A stretch of DNA of 64,000 nt. Origin: Motacilla alba alba. Taxonomy: Eukaryota; Chordata; Aves; Passeriformes; Motacillidae. Position 1 is the stretch's first letter; the number at the start of each line of letters is the position of its first letter. Positions 33,811-48,800 of the stretch are shown here, piece after piece. The position numbers were made by a program, and so were the translations under genes. The stretch spans positions 52,650,652 to 52,714,651 of the forward strand of contig NC_052017.1 of NCBI RefSeq assembly GCF_015832195.1, in the 5' to 3' direction. The notes under the pieces were generated by a model that saw only the letters and a list, made by a program, of their open reading frames with translations, was not told the DNA's origin and did not search any database.

Positions 33811-36800
33811 TTATTATTAACAAGCAATTTCATTCAACTAGGTCTTTCATTCTTGGGTGTCTTAGAGGAGAGAGGACTACTCGGGGATCTTCAAGGCTCT
33901 TTAGGAGGATACCAAAACTTTGCCTGTGCATGGTCCCCTCTTCTGACTCCATGCCACTAAGAAGAAAGAAGCATGAACTGTGGAAAGCTGCCCCTAAAGG
34001 GCTTATTGCAGCATCTGCTAGAGATCTTCCAAAGAGTAATGCTACGCTGCAGTGTAAAGAAATGGTTTGATAACACTTTCTCTTAGCTTGGAGAGACAAA
34101 GGCAGCAAGAAGAGATGTAATTTATACTTCAGAGATTCACAGTTGTGTTTTTCTAATGAAGTGGTCTGACTCTGTTAGGTTTCCTTGCTAAAAATTATAA
34201 AAACTGATGAAAATGTCACCATGCTAACCATGTTATTATCAGTGGCTCAGGGATGGCATACATATTCTGTGCCTGAGATTTGCCTAGAGCTATATTAGTC
34301 TCAATAGTCAAGTAATAAAATCCAGCCAATTACATTCTGGAGTGGGCTAAAGGAAAAGTGAAACCAGCAGCATTACAAGTAATGAAAGATTTATTTTCTA
34401 ACTTCTTATTTCCTTAAGTAGATTCAATGGAAATTCTTGCAAGAATCAATTTACATCAAGTGATAACAGGGTGAATTGTTGTTCTCACAGAGAACAAAAT
34501 GATCCCGTAAATCTCCAAGTATCTGTGCTAATTTTGAAGTAGCTGCCAAAACCTCTGCAGCTTCCTGAACAAACTGTTATTACTTACGGTATGCATGTCA
34601 AGTGCTCATGCAGCTTAACCTGGAAATTCCACAGCACAGGAATGAAAAATCTCTGATCACAAATACTCATGGCATTTTTCAGTGTTTGCTGCATACTGCC
34701 GGTATGATGGTAAGAAATGCACACCATGCACAGAGGTCTCTCATCATGGGAATTCTGTCCTCCTTGTGAACTGCCTTTCTCCTCCCTTGTGAACTAGTTG
34801 AATTTTTTTTTTGACCACTTTATATTTTTTGTTTCCTCTTCCCTCCTCTGCCTACAACAGTTCCTAAGATCATTTTAGAGAAGAAGTTTTCATTTTCCTC
34901 CACACATTATATGCACATATGCAGACCCACTCATCTGTCACTTAATGGTGTTTAAATTGGTGATGTTATACCAGTGTAAAGGTGGTGTGAAAGGGCAATT
35001 TGGCTCCATCTAGTCTTCATCTGTTCAAGCTCATACTAGCACATTGAGTTCCAAATAATTAGGAGCTTCTCTCCAGCTGGTGTTTTGGTAGAAAAGGTGG
35101 TTGAGCAACCAGTCTGGGTTTTCCAGATCTGAAAGAGTCTGAAGATGCCTTGAACATTACATACACTTTCCTAATATGTTTTCAGTGTCAGCTATAGCAC
35201 AGCAGTGGGTGGAATGACAAATAAGTATTCTTTGGGAATGAATTGCCACTGTCAGGGTTCAGAGGAGTTCAGAGCAATAAATTTATATTTTTTTACTGTT
35301 TACCAGGATTTCTCTCCTGTCCAATCCATTCAACTATACTCAGAGAAGAATTGGTTTTTTGTCAGACCTCTCTCTCTTGGACTGTATCTTCTACAAAGTT
35401 TGCACACTGATGAAGAAACAAAGAAACTTTAAGCAATAGTTTGCACATTCAGGTTTCACTTCTGGTCCTGTTAGTGATCTGCAGTGCCACCTTTCAGTGT
35501 GAGTTTTTGGAGACAGTGTAAAGCACAAGGTTAGTGGAGTGTGTGTATAATGTAACTTAGTGTTACTAATTAGTTTTTTTTCTTTTTAAACTAAGTGATA
35601 TAATTCTCTTTAATAGGGTTGTGAAGCAACAAATGCATAAGATGTCAAACATGGTCACCACTCAACCTCTCCTTAATAGTATATTTTGACAGTGAGAATG
35701 GAATATGAGGGCTTAAACCATTCAACGGAAAACTTAGCATGCCATTACAGAGGCTTCTGGATATTATAACTCTATTTCCATTGGACTTCCTTCCAAAAAT
35801 TCAAGTGGTTTCTGTTAATTGCTAGAGCATAGTGAAGATTTCTAACTTAATCACCTGAAAGACTATTTTAAAGAATGACATTAATGAGTATTACCAGCTT
35901 CCTGCGCAGATTAAAAAGAACTTATTCTTTTAATACAATGAACTCCAGAGTTGGATTTCTTTCCTGTCTTCTGTCTCCTCTTGTCTTCATTTCCTTGGGT
36001 TTCACACATATACAGTAACAATTAGTTATGACTCAGTCCAAGGTGGGTAACACTGTACTATTAATAAAACCTTTCTGGGAAATTATAAACTACTTTTGCA
36101 TTCATAGGTAGCAATATTTATCCATGCATTATTCATCAGGAGATGATGAGCTGGATAGGGAAGATTGTATTAGTGTGGATAATCAAACTGCACATAGATT
36201 CCTTTTCCCTTTTCTCTCCTCACTTCTTTAGTTTTTTATATAATTCTTGTCATCATTCTCTCTCTGCATTTCCAAGCTTCATTCAATTATAGCATTTTGG
36301 GAGGAAAACTGAAACAAGAAGTATTATCATTAAAATCCCAATAACAACAGAATTGAAAACAGTCGATATTTTAATTGCTTGATTAAAACAACTCCCAAAG
36401 TTGTTATTTGCACTTCCATCATTTATCTGGAGGGAAAACTGATTGTAGTTCATTGCATGTTATTCAGAAATAAAGAAATATCAAGAAATATTTTCCTCAA
36501 ATACATTAGAATACTTCAGTGGAGCTAAATTAAATTATTGTCCATAATTCATGCTCACAAAGCCCTTGCACATCACATCTTTGAACATACAGAAAATAAA
36601 ACTGCACATGAATTCATATACAAGTACTGAAATGGCACTCCTTAGATGATAAAGTACCAGGAGTACCATAGAATCACAGAACGACATTAAACACCAGTTT
36701 CAGAACAGCATAGATTAGTGGTGGAAGAATTTATTTAGACAAGTTGTCACACCCAAAACAATAAAAAAATGTGTATTAATTTAAATGATGCTCAGGTCTT

Positions 36801-39800
36801 ATCCGCAGATTGCCGCAAGTTGTATTAGAGCATAGCCTCAACAGGGGTTTATTCTTACTAAAAAAACACACACACAAATGCACACAAAGACCCCAAAACT
36901 TCCAAATCTTGACCTGCTGAAGTAACTTATTAAATAATGTTTAGCAATCCATCAAATAGTCATTAATATACTGTTCATTTAATTTTAAATGAAAAGGCAT
37001 TAGGTCTGATGAAAAAAAGTGGCAATACTTTTCATCGACAGTAAAATTTCAGTGGGAAAATGGTCTGTGTTTTCAATAAACATTTCAGCACAGTTGCAAC
37101 TCTCTGATTTAAATATTTGAAATATTGGAGAGGCTTTGCTATTTATATTATGAATTTCACAAGGGGACCAGGAAACATCTGAATGAAAATTTTTCAGTTT
37201 TCCAAACACGTCTAACTGCCACACTATAAAGAGAAGTTTGCTTACTTTCTGATTTATACATAACTAAGAATTTTCCTTTATGTACTATAGCTAGGGTGGG
37301 GGTACATCTGCAGGAGGAGGATGAGAACAGGAGATTTACAAGAAATTCTGTCATCACAAATTACTGCAAAAGAAAAAGGAGGTAATGTCCATTTTCAGTC
37401 CCTGTTTATTTCCCTTTCCTTCTCATAACTAACTCAGTTCAAAAAGCAGTGCTTTCCTGCATGACATTCACTTCAGATTTCTTCAGCACACTGTGTTACT
37501 TTGCACGATACCTTCTTATTTTACTTTTAATTTTTAGCGAGAAGGTAAAAAAGCAATCCTGTATTGAAACCATGATGTATTTGAAACTGAGTGTTTTTCA
37601 GTACTATTTAAGGAAAAAATATAGGTTTGATTATTATTAAGCTATATATATATAGTTACATATACACACAAGCACATGTACACACCCCTTTCTGTGGCTA
37701 GGATCAACTGCAAAGGACAGATGGACTAGGGAGGAGTTTCACAAGTACTGCAAAAGGTCTCATGTACTCATTTGTTTACACCAAGTATTTAAAAACACAT
37801 AAATCAGCCACTTCAGGGCAAGCAGAGAAAAAAAAAATGGAGGTGCAAGTAAAACACATTGTACAGAAAGCTAATGCATCTGCAGTAACACAATAAATGT
37901 GAAGAATATAATCTGCTGTACCTCTTGCTGCTCTTTATACCATGTTATCCTCCTTACAGCAATGACTTTATAGGCATCTCAGAAGGAAAGAGATATGGTA
38001 ACAAGAGTATGCAACTGATTTGCAGTCCTAAAGGGCCATAGCCAAAGAGTTCCTGTGCTCCTTTGAGTCTTACATAGAGCCTGTGATTCAACACAAGAGA
38101 AAAGGTTCCTAAAACAGCCTTGGCCCATTGTAGCACACAAGGCTTGACAACAACTGAATCCTATTGAGTAAAGGACAGACCTAAGCTGAAGAGTGGAATT
38201 AGACACACTGTGTAAGAAACAGCATCTGAAATCAATAAATCCCTTGAGGGGATGTATGAGGAAACTTTGAAGAGACAGCCTTTTCCCCCTCCCCAGAAGC
38301 CTTTTTAGCATTGCGCTGTGTAGGAGGAGACACATGTAATTCCCAGAGAGGCTAGAGGGCTTAAAATTCAATGAACAGCTCTCATTATTTAATCTTTCAA
38401 GAACAAAGTTTACTGGTCAATTCTCAAACCTTTTACTTCCACTTAGCTCCTGGCAGCCAGAACCTTGGCCCCTGATCACCCAGTAAATCCTCGGCAGTAA
38501 CTGACTATCCTCAAAGAAAGCAGTGGCAGCAAAAGGACAGGTCTATCTACCTGTTCTGGGCAAACACAACTATCCCTTCCTTCAGAAAACAGCACAGTTA
38601 CCCAGATCCCATATTCTTCTCTCTTCTTTTCTTTCATCTCCAGATGATTTCTTTTCTGTATTTCTCCTAGTTGCTGAGACTGCAAGTCAGCTAACAGAGC
38701 TGTAGCATCAGCATCCTCAGCATTGTACAAAGCAGAAATGCTTAACACGCATATCTGTCTGTATTTGAAGATGCTGCACTTCCAGTCTATACTTGGTTTC
38801 TGTGGCAGGGTGCTGCACACTCCAGAAAGTAGTTGTTCCACGTGAGACCCTCAGAGAACTTTGCGGCAATCCACATACGAAAATGCACATCCTGCTTTTA
38901 GTTTAAAGTCAGCAGGGTTTATCTAAACATCAAATTTACAAAGCCATTTTTATATATTTGGTGAAACATTTATGTGGTCAGTCAAATGTGTAAGTCCATG
39001 AAGTAGTGTAGGAAAGGATCTAATTATCCCAGTTAGTGGCTAGATCCATTCTTCTCCCTTTCTGTGGGGAACAGCTTCCAGCAAGCTTGAGTTCCCACAC
39101 TGTGAATAGGAGAGAAGAGGCCTGAAAATTTTACACTTTCACAGTATACTCACTACTGACATCCCTCAGAGCTTCTGAATTACAGCTTTCATGTGAAGGC
39201 TTTTTGGGGGTAAGCTTTTTTCTTTTTATTCATTTCTGGGCAGCTCATTTGAAATTGTGCAAAATCATCTTTCCCCAGGCAACAAAAATTAATCAATATG
39301 CTCTCCACTCCCAATATTTTTGTATAATTCAACAATCTTCCACACTGCTATTGTGTTTTTTCACCAATATAAAAACACATTTCAGTAATGATGCCACTGG
39401 TAAGCATTATACTTCTTGTAAGTTCTGCAGCAATATGAATCAAGGTATAGCAAAATTCATGCATGTTTAGATTCACAGGCTGTGTCAGGAGATATTAGGC
39501 TTTGACTAACACTATGCTTGTAGATCAACTGAAGCAATTTTGTGTACTGGTGATAAACATGACCTTAATTTTGCTTAAATAACAAAAGGCAGGTGAAACT
39601 TGCATGCCATGCTGATCTGAATACAGAAAACCTGACAAAAAGTCATACAACTTCTGTATTTAAACATGGTCTTAATGGCAAAGCTGTTACAATACCCAGC
39701 AACACTGGACAGCCCTGCTCCTCTTCTCTGAATTCAGTCTTTCTTATTTCAGCACAGGCCAGATGTAACAAGAGGGAAGAGCAAAGTTTGTACCGCTGCT

Positions 39801-42800
39801 GTGCATGATGAATTTGCATAATGTTACAGTATGCTAGACAAAATTATCCATTATTCATTGCAAAGAAATTATCCAGTCATTCAATATATGCCAACAGTCA
39901 GAGCAAAAATATCAGTATCAAAATTTCCTTAATCCAAATCACTATTAACTTCATTATGTTCTGTCACATCTTGAAGAAGCTGCATTTAATTTAATGAGCT
40001 GTTTCTATCCCCTAAATAAAGAATTTTAGCAGCAGCATTTCTGTAAGACAACACAGAAGACCCTAAGGTGGTTTCTGCAAGCTCTTATAACCACTGCATA
40101 TTACAATACCATTCACTTGCTGCAATTCATTGAGCATTTGTTTATGATATCAGATCTTTGAAAGGATTCATGCTTGGGTTCATGTATATGACAAGATTGT
40201 ATTGCTTAATATTTAAATGGGCAAAATTGCTTTAACAGGAATGGAGGTGCAATATCTTATCCTTCACCTATTTATTTGTTCCCTAGTTTTCTAAACATAA
40301 TGGCTCCATAAATTTGCTAGCCTGGTTTGCTAAGAAACCACAATGGATTTGCCTTTCTTCAGATCTGCATCTGCTGTCAGTGTTTCTCCACTGATGTTAC
40401 ACTCTTCATTTTACTCCAAGTTTTTAGGCTTTCCTACTTTGTGCTTTCTCTCACTTGTTTTCCTCATAAATTGTTTAGTTTACCTGCAGCTAAAAAGCAG
40501 AAGCAGTCCATATATTTAATCACTGCTGCTGAGCCTTCAAAATAAGACATGGAGAAAATCCCAAATGAGTGCCACAAAGGTGCTGTTTAGAGAGTGATTA
40601 CATGGTATCTGGTAGGCTTGTTACTCTTATGGAAGTCCCCTGGCAATAGTGACACTTTACTCAAGTGACAGTAAGAAATTAAAATCTTGTCTTTCCAAGG
40701 ACATGCACAGAACACTCCTCATCATGGATGTCAGCTGCAGTTTTGGTCTCTGACGTACACTGAACAGAATTTAGCAACTGATAGGCAGAAGCCAATCTCC
40801 ACAGACAGAGGGGTATATGTTCAAATCACACCAATTCATTCTGATAACATTGAAAATACAGGACAGTCAAAGAATTGTGATCCAGTGACATGCAAGCTAT
40901 AAAAAGGGTCTCTTTCACTTCAATGGAAATGGAATCCAAGTAGCAGAGGTAGCTTATTACCTACCACAAGTCATTTGAAAATGCACTTAAGGAGCTCTAT
41001 ATTTATCTGATTTATAGAGTGTTTAGTGAGGCAAATGTTGACTAAAAAGTAGTATGGTATAACATTCAGGTGTTTAAGTGCAGCCATCTAGTGCCATTTT
41101 AGATACACCCTCCCATCTGACACATTTGCAAATACTTAGAGGAGACATCTGAACAGACACTAAATACCTACACTGAAACACCCAAAATGTGTAAAATACA
41201 GATTAATTGGGGGCAGTAAGAAATGTGAAAGACATTTTAAGATGCATAAACAGGTGGATTCTTAGTTAAGGAGCCTACTCTTGCTTCAGTGGCTGAGGGC
41301 ATTATAGGGCCTGACAGATGAAGAGATTTCTGCTTAGCAGGTTACTAGCTTGAAACCATTGAAATTACATAATGAGTACAAAAAATGGGAACTCACTCCG
41401 TGCTAAAACTCAAATCATCCTTCAGGTTCATGAGCAAGCACTTAGGCTCATAATAATGCCATTGCTGTCATGAACAAATAGGTCAGCTGATCACATAAAA
41501 AGTCTATTGATCATCATCAGACTCACCAAAACCTCATTTCCAGATGTCAGAGCATCTAATTAAAAAAAAATTAATATGTGTCATTGCTACCATTATCTAT
41601 TTCTGTTCATACTTAACAACTAGAGACAGCTAATTCTTATTTTAATGTGAACAGAGCAAACGCAGGAGAGGCATGAGAAGGATTCACATGGCTATATATA
41701 ATACCTTGCAGGAATAACAACTATGCTGAAAGCTAGAATTATGACTCCTAGCAATTTTGGAATACAACTCTGGAGCCTGATAAGGAGTGAGTGTGGAATG
41801 GAGTAACTGAAACATTTCCCAAGGTAACTGGCATCATGCTGTGGCATAGATGAGGAGGATGGACATTAAATGAAAGCAATTAAAAAGCATTGCATTCAAA
41901 TGTGCGACTATTATGCCCACACTGCAGGAGACAGCAGAAGGCAGTGAATCATCCAACATTTAAATCAACTCCCCCTTAAAACAAAATGTATTCAGCTCAA
42001 CGTGGGTATCTCCAACAGGCTCCAAAAGTTCCAATGCGTGGCATGGGTTACTCACATCTTGCTCTGCCCATGATGCAGCCACCATTTAGTAAGCAACTTG
42101 ATTCAGAGCCATAGAGAGTTTCTGATGAATCATAAAATGCTCAGTGTCTGATATAAGGGAGTTTTGTCACCACTATAGATTTTCTAGCATTAATTTTATG
42201 TAGAAAAGTGCTTTCAGGGACAAAATTATGATTGGGTTAAGGGGTGGTGAGGAGGAAAAATAGAGAAAGGAGAAACAAATTCAAGGGTCCTGGAAACAGA
42301 CAGTGAAAGATACATGCAGTGGCAGCAGCACGTATGTTTTCTACATTTTTGCATTCATTTTTTAAAAGAAGTGAATATTGAGGAGACATTAATCAAGTCA
42401 TTAATAACCTGGCAGAATAAATGTGTCAACAAAACTCCTTTTTAAATAATGTTCTATTAAAACACTTTGAAGGATTTCTATGGAAACAGTAGGCTGTTAC
42501 AATGGGAAATACCTAGCATAGCTGAAAATGTCAATCTTCCTTTCAGCAGGGGACTGGCCATAAAAAGAGATTCAGTGGAAAATTGCTATCACTTGGAAGC
42601 AAAGCCTCAAGTAAGGGAAGTATAGCCATGCAGGAACACTTAAAATACAAGACATGATTGCCTTGCTGAGCAGCAAGAGTACCATGCTAACAATAAAATA
42701 TTTAATTACACTGCCTTTTATTTTGGAAAGGTGTATTTGGATGTATCAAGATATAGCATCTATCTGGATGGATACAGAATAAGAATATAAGAAAAGTTCT

Positions 42801-45800
42801 TGCTGCTAATATTTTTTGCACTTGTAGGTAACTTCTAGTGACGGAAAAAGAGGGATAGCTCACAGACTGCCCATTTTATAGGCTTGTCTTATAACTGATG
42901 ACACTCCACACCACCCATGATCAGCAATACTGCTTCTGTCTTATCTCCTGCCCACTTATGCCTTTTCTTTGATTGTACCACTTTTAATGTCTTCTATGTG
43001 CCTTCCTCATTGCCCAGGGTAGAAATACTAATATGTATTAAAAAAAATCAAAAAACCCCCAAACTAAAACCACACTGTATTCTTTAATATAGTGTAAACC
43101 AAGAGAGAACTGCTCTTGCTCTTTTCAGAAGGCCCTCTGTTATGCACACACCCCTTCCCACACTCTTCCCACACACACAGATCCTATGACTGGAATAGTT
43201 CTCCCTAAAGCATGAAATATTGTGAAGGCTCACTTTAAATCTCAGACTCTTAATCTCACCAAAATCTTTAAGTCTCTAGACAATATGAAAAAGGAAATTA
43301 TCCCTCTTTCTGTACTCATTTCACAATAGATGTGATGAGCATACTGGTCCTTATTACTGACATGCACTCCAGTAACGTGGAATAAAGCAGGTTCCAAAAA
43401 GCTTACAAAAATGAAGACTTTTTCCCCTAGAATTTACAAAAGAATACAAGGAAGCACAGAGACATCATAAGCACAAGTTTTATGACTGCTTCCTAAATTC
43501 TGCCTCTGAACTTCGGGATGGCCACCTCTTGCTGGTTTTGCACAAAAACTGGGGTCAAAGGATTCTCTTGGTGGCAAGATGCAGTTTGGATAAATGAAGC
43601 ACTGACTCTGTTAATATATGGAATAGAAGCTACTAGTCTTGGCTACCATAATGCTGCTGTGTTAGATTGGTATCACTGCCTCCTTTACTCATCAAACACA
43701 TGAATTACTGACAAATGCTAATAGAAATTAATTGGGTTTTTTTTTTTTCCCTATGTTTCTTATTTCCCAAGAACAAAATGTATTTCACATATGGACGATG
43801 AAATCTGAAGGGCAATGACATAACTTGAATGAAATGTTGCCTCTTGCTCCTGATTGTTATTTGTTGACAAGTCCATTTATTTAAGTGTGCCAAAGTAATA
43901 ACAAGTTGGAATCTAAGATAAGCATTCCAGAACACATTATTGAGGAATGCTGCGGGCAGCATTGTGTTTCATGCCCTGTGCTGCCTGTTGTATCAGTAAT
44001 GAGTTCATGACTAAATATGTTTTTGGGCATTAGCCAAACTAATGTGATTGTGAAAGACTGAGGACCACAAGAATGATGGCCTGATACTACAGAGCCCAGA
44101 AATGCAGAAGGTCTTTGCTCGACCAGTAGATGATTTCTCAGTAATAATCTCTAAATTATGCAATTACAGCTGATTAGTGTCAAACTCAAGTGGACACAGG
44201 GATTGAATCAACACCACACAATCACACTGCACAGAATAAAACACCACTCCACTACATTAAAATAGGACTTCAGCAATAAGGATGGCATATCTGCTCCAAA
44301 AGTAACTATTTATGACTGATACCATTTTCTTCCTTGCAGTCTTATCTTCAAATCTCCTAATATGAAGATTAAAAAACCCAAAACTTGGAATTCGTACCTT
44401 ACTTTGAAAAAAATTCCAATGCTCAGATGCTTATGAGGAGACAGAATATACTAATCATATAGCATCCAGCAAAAGAAAACCTCACAAGTACAAGCTCCTT
44501 GTGAAATTTTTAGGAAGTCTTCCTCCAGCTGCTATTGGGACCATTGGTTTAATTTTCAAAACAGCTAGTGTCTTATGCTTGACTTGAAGAGGATGGAAAA
44601 TTCCTAAGGGACAATACCTTCCAAAAACACTGCTTCTTTGAGAATGCTTTGTACTGTGTATCCCAAGTATGAACCATCTTTACATAACTAGTCTCTTTTC
44701 TAAAATTTGGGCTGTTTTCTAATTGCAAATTAGAACACTGAGATTCTTAAGTATAGTCAGAACTGAATCCTAAGATTAGTACAATCAGACAGTAATTAAA
44801 AAGTCACTTGCAGGCAGGGAGTTTCTTTTCCAACAAGTTAAGTAACTTTTACCATGGCTAAATTAGAAAATACAGCAAATATGCAGTTTGAGGTATTAAA
44901 AAATAATTCACTGCATAAAATACTTCACAACATACAAGTATGGAAAACCATAAAGATTTCTGCCAAAATGGAAAAAAGCAAAAATTCACCATTTTATCAT
45001 TATGAGAAATGATAGGAGTTTCTGAAAGGTTCAGATGGAGAAACAAATTTCTGCAGCAAATTGTACACCAGACTTTTGACTTTTTAAACATTACTCCGTC
45101 AGTCCAGCCATTCACCAGGTGACTAACTGCTCATCCGTACAAGATTCATGTTCACAACTATCTCATGTCCAGAATGTAAAATCATTGACTCTAGTAGAAC
45201 AGAATCATGAAAATTTGTCTTGGGTGAAAATCTCATCATTATATTGTAGGTCTTAAAAAAAAAATCTAGAAAATAACAAAGTAGTAACAATCTGTTGTGA
45301 AGACTTCTGTCTGTAGGGAATGAGTTTAATTTTAAACAAAAATAATAGGGTGCAATTACTGACTGGCAGTTCTTCCTAAGATGACTTATGGCACCACCCC
45401 TGACATCACAAGGCTAACAACACTCCATGATTTTGTTTTGGTTTTTCTTGTGATATTACCAGAAAGGGGAGTGTTTCAGTAAATCCCAGTGGATATGTAG
45501 CCTCTTGGATTTTCACTCATTCAGAAGCACTGGTATATGGTGAAAAGGGCTTGTTTGCAGATTGATGTTATTTTCCCAAAGCGTTGTCCCAACTCACTTC
45601 CCAAACCTTACACTAGCTACTTGTAAAATGTCATTTTAACATGTGTCTTTCATTCATAAAATCAAAAGCACAGTATCTTTTAAAAAATGTAATCCTGAAG
45701 AACTGATCTGTTTTGAATTCTACTGTTTTTCTTGTTGACAGAAAAATACATGTCTCTCAGAGGGAACTACTGAGTCAAATTATTTGATTGTGTTAATAGC

Positions 45801-48800
45801 CTTCATATGGGTAAAGGAAAATTAACTAGAAGAAATATATCTGTGCACAAAAACAAAAACAGCAGTTGAATATCTTGGGAGGAAAAAAAAAGAACTCTTT
45901 GAAGAACTTAGGACCTATCTCAATTTTAGAGGTACTTCAAAGTCATTCTGGTACAGCTGAACTAAAGAAACCTGCATCCTTACATATGTCTCATGAGGAA
46001 TTTGTCTCTTGAGGAATTTCCTCTTGCATTATCCCACTTCCCTCACATTTTGTCGCCAACAACCTAGATAGTGTCTCTTATCCACCAGAGAGAGCATGTC
46101 ACTTATCCAGAGAGGAAGTGGGGTCTGAAAGCCTTGTCAGACAGAGGTCACAACACCTGTTCTTCTTGCTTCATCCTTACTGCACCTTCCTTCAGAGCTC
46201 ACTACTCAGCTCAACTGATCACCCCCAGAAATCTGCACAGACAGACCCATCTTTGAAATGTCTATTTGCCTGCCAAGCCCAGCTGAACACAACCATGAGT
46301 TAAATGACAAAATTTGTGGCAGGAAGAGAAAAGGATGGAGAAGAGCAGAAAGCAAAGAGATCCAAAGACTAACAGGTATAGACATACCAGTAATTTAATT
46401 CTTGTCTCCTTAAAAGGATAAGGAATCTAAAATAAAAATTAGATATCCTAACCATTGAAGGGATGTAGCAGAAGAGGCTATAATACATGACCACAGTCTT
46501 AAGGCTACCAGCTGTAACACAGCAGAGATGAACACATTTAATAAACCTTTGTCTCTCATATAGAAAAAAACCAAATATGACTAAAAGGTTATTTCTTTCT
46601 ATCCAGTTCAATAAAAAGGTATCCTCTGTAAGCCCACAAGTTAGCTTTCCATGAATTTGTTTTAACTCAAGAATAAAGGATTTCAATGTTACTTGAGAAT
46701 GAGATTGGACTTTTTACCTGTATTAGCCAAAACCTGTTTCAGACACAGTCTGAAGGAATATTAATCAGGGTATAACTGGCTGATTGTATTTGGTAAAACA
46801 TTTAATTGGAGATCAGCATGGTATTGCGGCAGGATCTGGTCTCACTGCAACCATCCCAAAGCCATTTGCACATACTTATGTGAAACTTTTGATGGCTGCT
46901 TTTCTTTGAGAAGTGTCCCTTTCATCAGTCAAAGACTGTGCAGGAATTAATCAAAGCTCAGTGCATTATTCACCAGACATGAAATTCTGGAATATAGACC
47001 CCTCCAGACTCTCTTAAAAAATCTGGGTCCAGTTCTCTGTTGATCTGTCAGGCTCATATCAGTCTTTCCTTCCTTAGTAAACATCCTCAGTGGCATGCTT
47101 AGGAACCCAACAAAAAAGACTAACTCCAGTCTGCTTTCATGAGCATTGGAGAGCACTGAGTATGGGAATGCTGTAATGAAAAAAATTGAGAGTATGAAGT
47201 AAGAGTATGACAGGAGTGGCTATGCAATCTACCAAAATCCAATTTACCAGAGGGTGTCAGAAGTAGGAAAAGGAGGGAAAAACATGGAAAAAATATTCCC
47301 CAGCAGGACTTTCCAGAAGACCTCATGCTGCTAAGAAGAAGAAAATTGCAAAATTCCCGGTCAGTGCAGAATTCATACTGTTTCTGCCAATAGAAATGTG
47401 AACATGTGCTCAGGGGCAGGGCATTTACACTTAAAGCAGGTATTGATGCCAGTATTTTCAGCACCAACTTCCTCCTCATTAGCAAGTTTAAAATATGAAA
47501 GCAAAAAAAAGCCCAAACCTAACAAAACTGAAATGACACCACATTTAAAAGCCTGATTGTTATGAACTGTAAATACTCTTATTAAACTTTTCAAAAATTT
47601 TCTTTTGTTTTCTTTATGGCTAATGGCATACAATTTATGCATAGGAGCTACTGGTACTATAAGGGCCATTTATAATTTTACTACAATTTAAAGAAAAATA
47701 AATAAATAGTCAAACCTTTTAGATTGTAATCCAGGGAGGAAGACACTTTTCATAATGGCATTCAAGTGGTTTAGCCAACACTGACTGTTTTTACAAAAGT
47801 GGCCCCTTTTTTAGAGATAATAATACTGAGGAAGACCTTGGGAGGTAAACCACGCATGTAATTGGTTTTTAAGATCCACTGTGGTGTTGGCTTCTGTGTG
47901 ATCTATGTAAAACACAGGCATGCAAGGTTCAGAGTTTTACAAAGATCACTTCCAGCAGCTTGGACATGACTTTCTCACTGTTATTTCTGTGACCCTTCTT
48001 GTAGTCAGGCCCTTTGATTCAGTAGTCTTGAAAATGTGTTTGTTGCTCACCTTCCCAACTTATTTTCTCAAGTTGAACTCAGCATGGTGTAGATGAGGTA
48101 TTGAACAGATTGCTTGGTGTGTTCAGAACAGGCTGTCAAGTCGTGATGCTTCCATAGCCCTGAGCTGGTTTACCTGTGTGTTGGACACAGGAGAACACGG
48201 CAAGAGACACTGCCACTGCCTCAGGTACAGCCTGCAGGGAAACAGGAGAATTGTTGTGAGTCACTGGAGCCTATTTCATATTAACTACTTCTTTGGCATT
48301 AATAGGATGAGCCTGCTGATCTCCAAAGAGAACACCCTAGGTTTTGAACCACTTTGCCTGACCTCCCTCACTGCAAGGATTTTAGAGCTTGGAGATGCTT
48401 GGGACAGGAGAGACGGAGGGCAATCCAGGCCTTTTGATAATCAACTATTTTCTTGCCAAAAAATTATTGAGAGATTATGGGGCATCACATGTATTTGAAG
48501 TGAAAATATTTTGCAGCCTGCATATTTACTGGTTCTTTCTATTCAACCTTCATGCAAGTAATTTTGTTTTCTTTTTCCAAGTGTCCATTAAATGGGCTGT
48601 TCAGTTCTCTGCTTTACAGGCTTTTAGTTTTACTTCTCCTGAGTTATTTCCTTCAGGTAGATACTATAACCTTTATCTAATAATGGTTGTTGCAAACTTT
48701 ATGATTCTTAAGATATAGATCCTGAAGAAAAAGAAACTGCTCAAAATGATAACAGAAGTCAATAGCACAGCTCTTGCTTCCAGACAATGATAGATTTCTC

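Noticed and set aside
36667..36683. 'catagaatcacagaac' resembling an inverted CR1 tail
   Set aside because: Only the tail-like words are present, without the neighbouring 'atcatctagttcc' segment. Too short to call.
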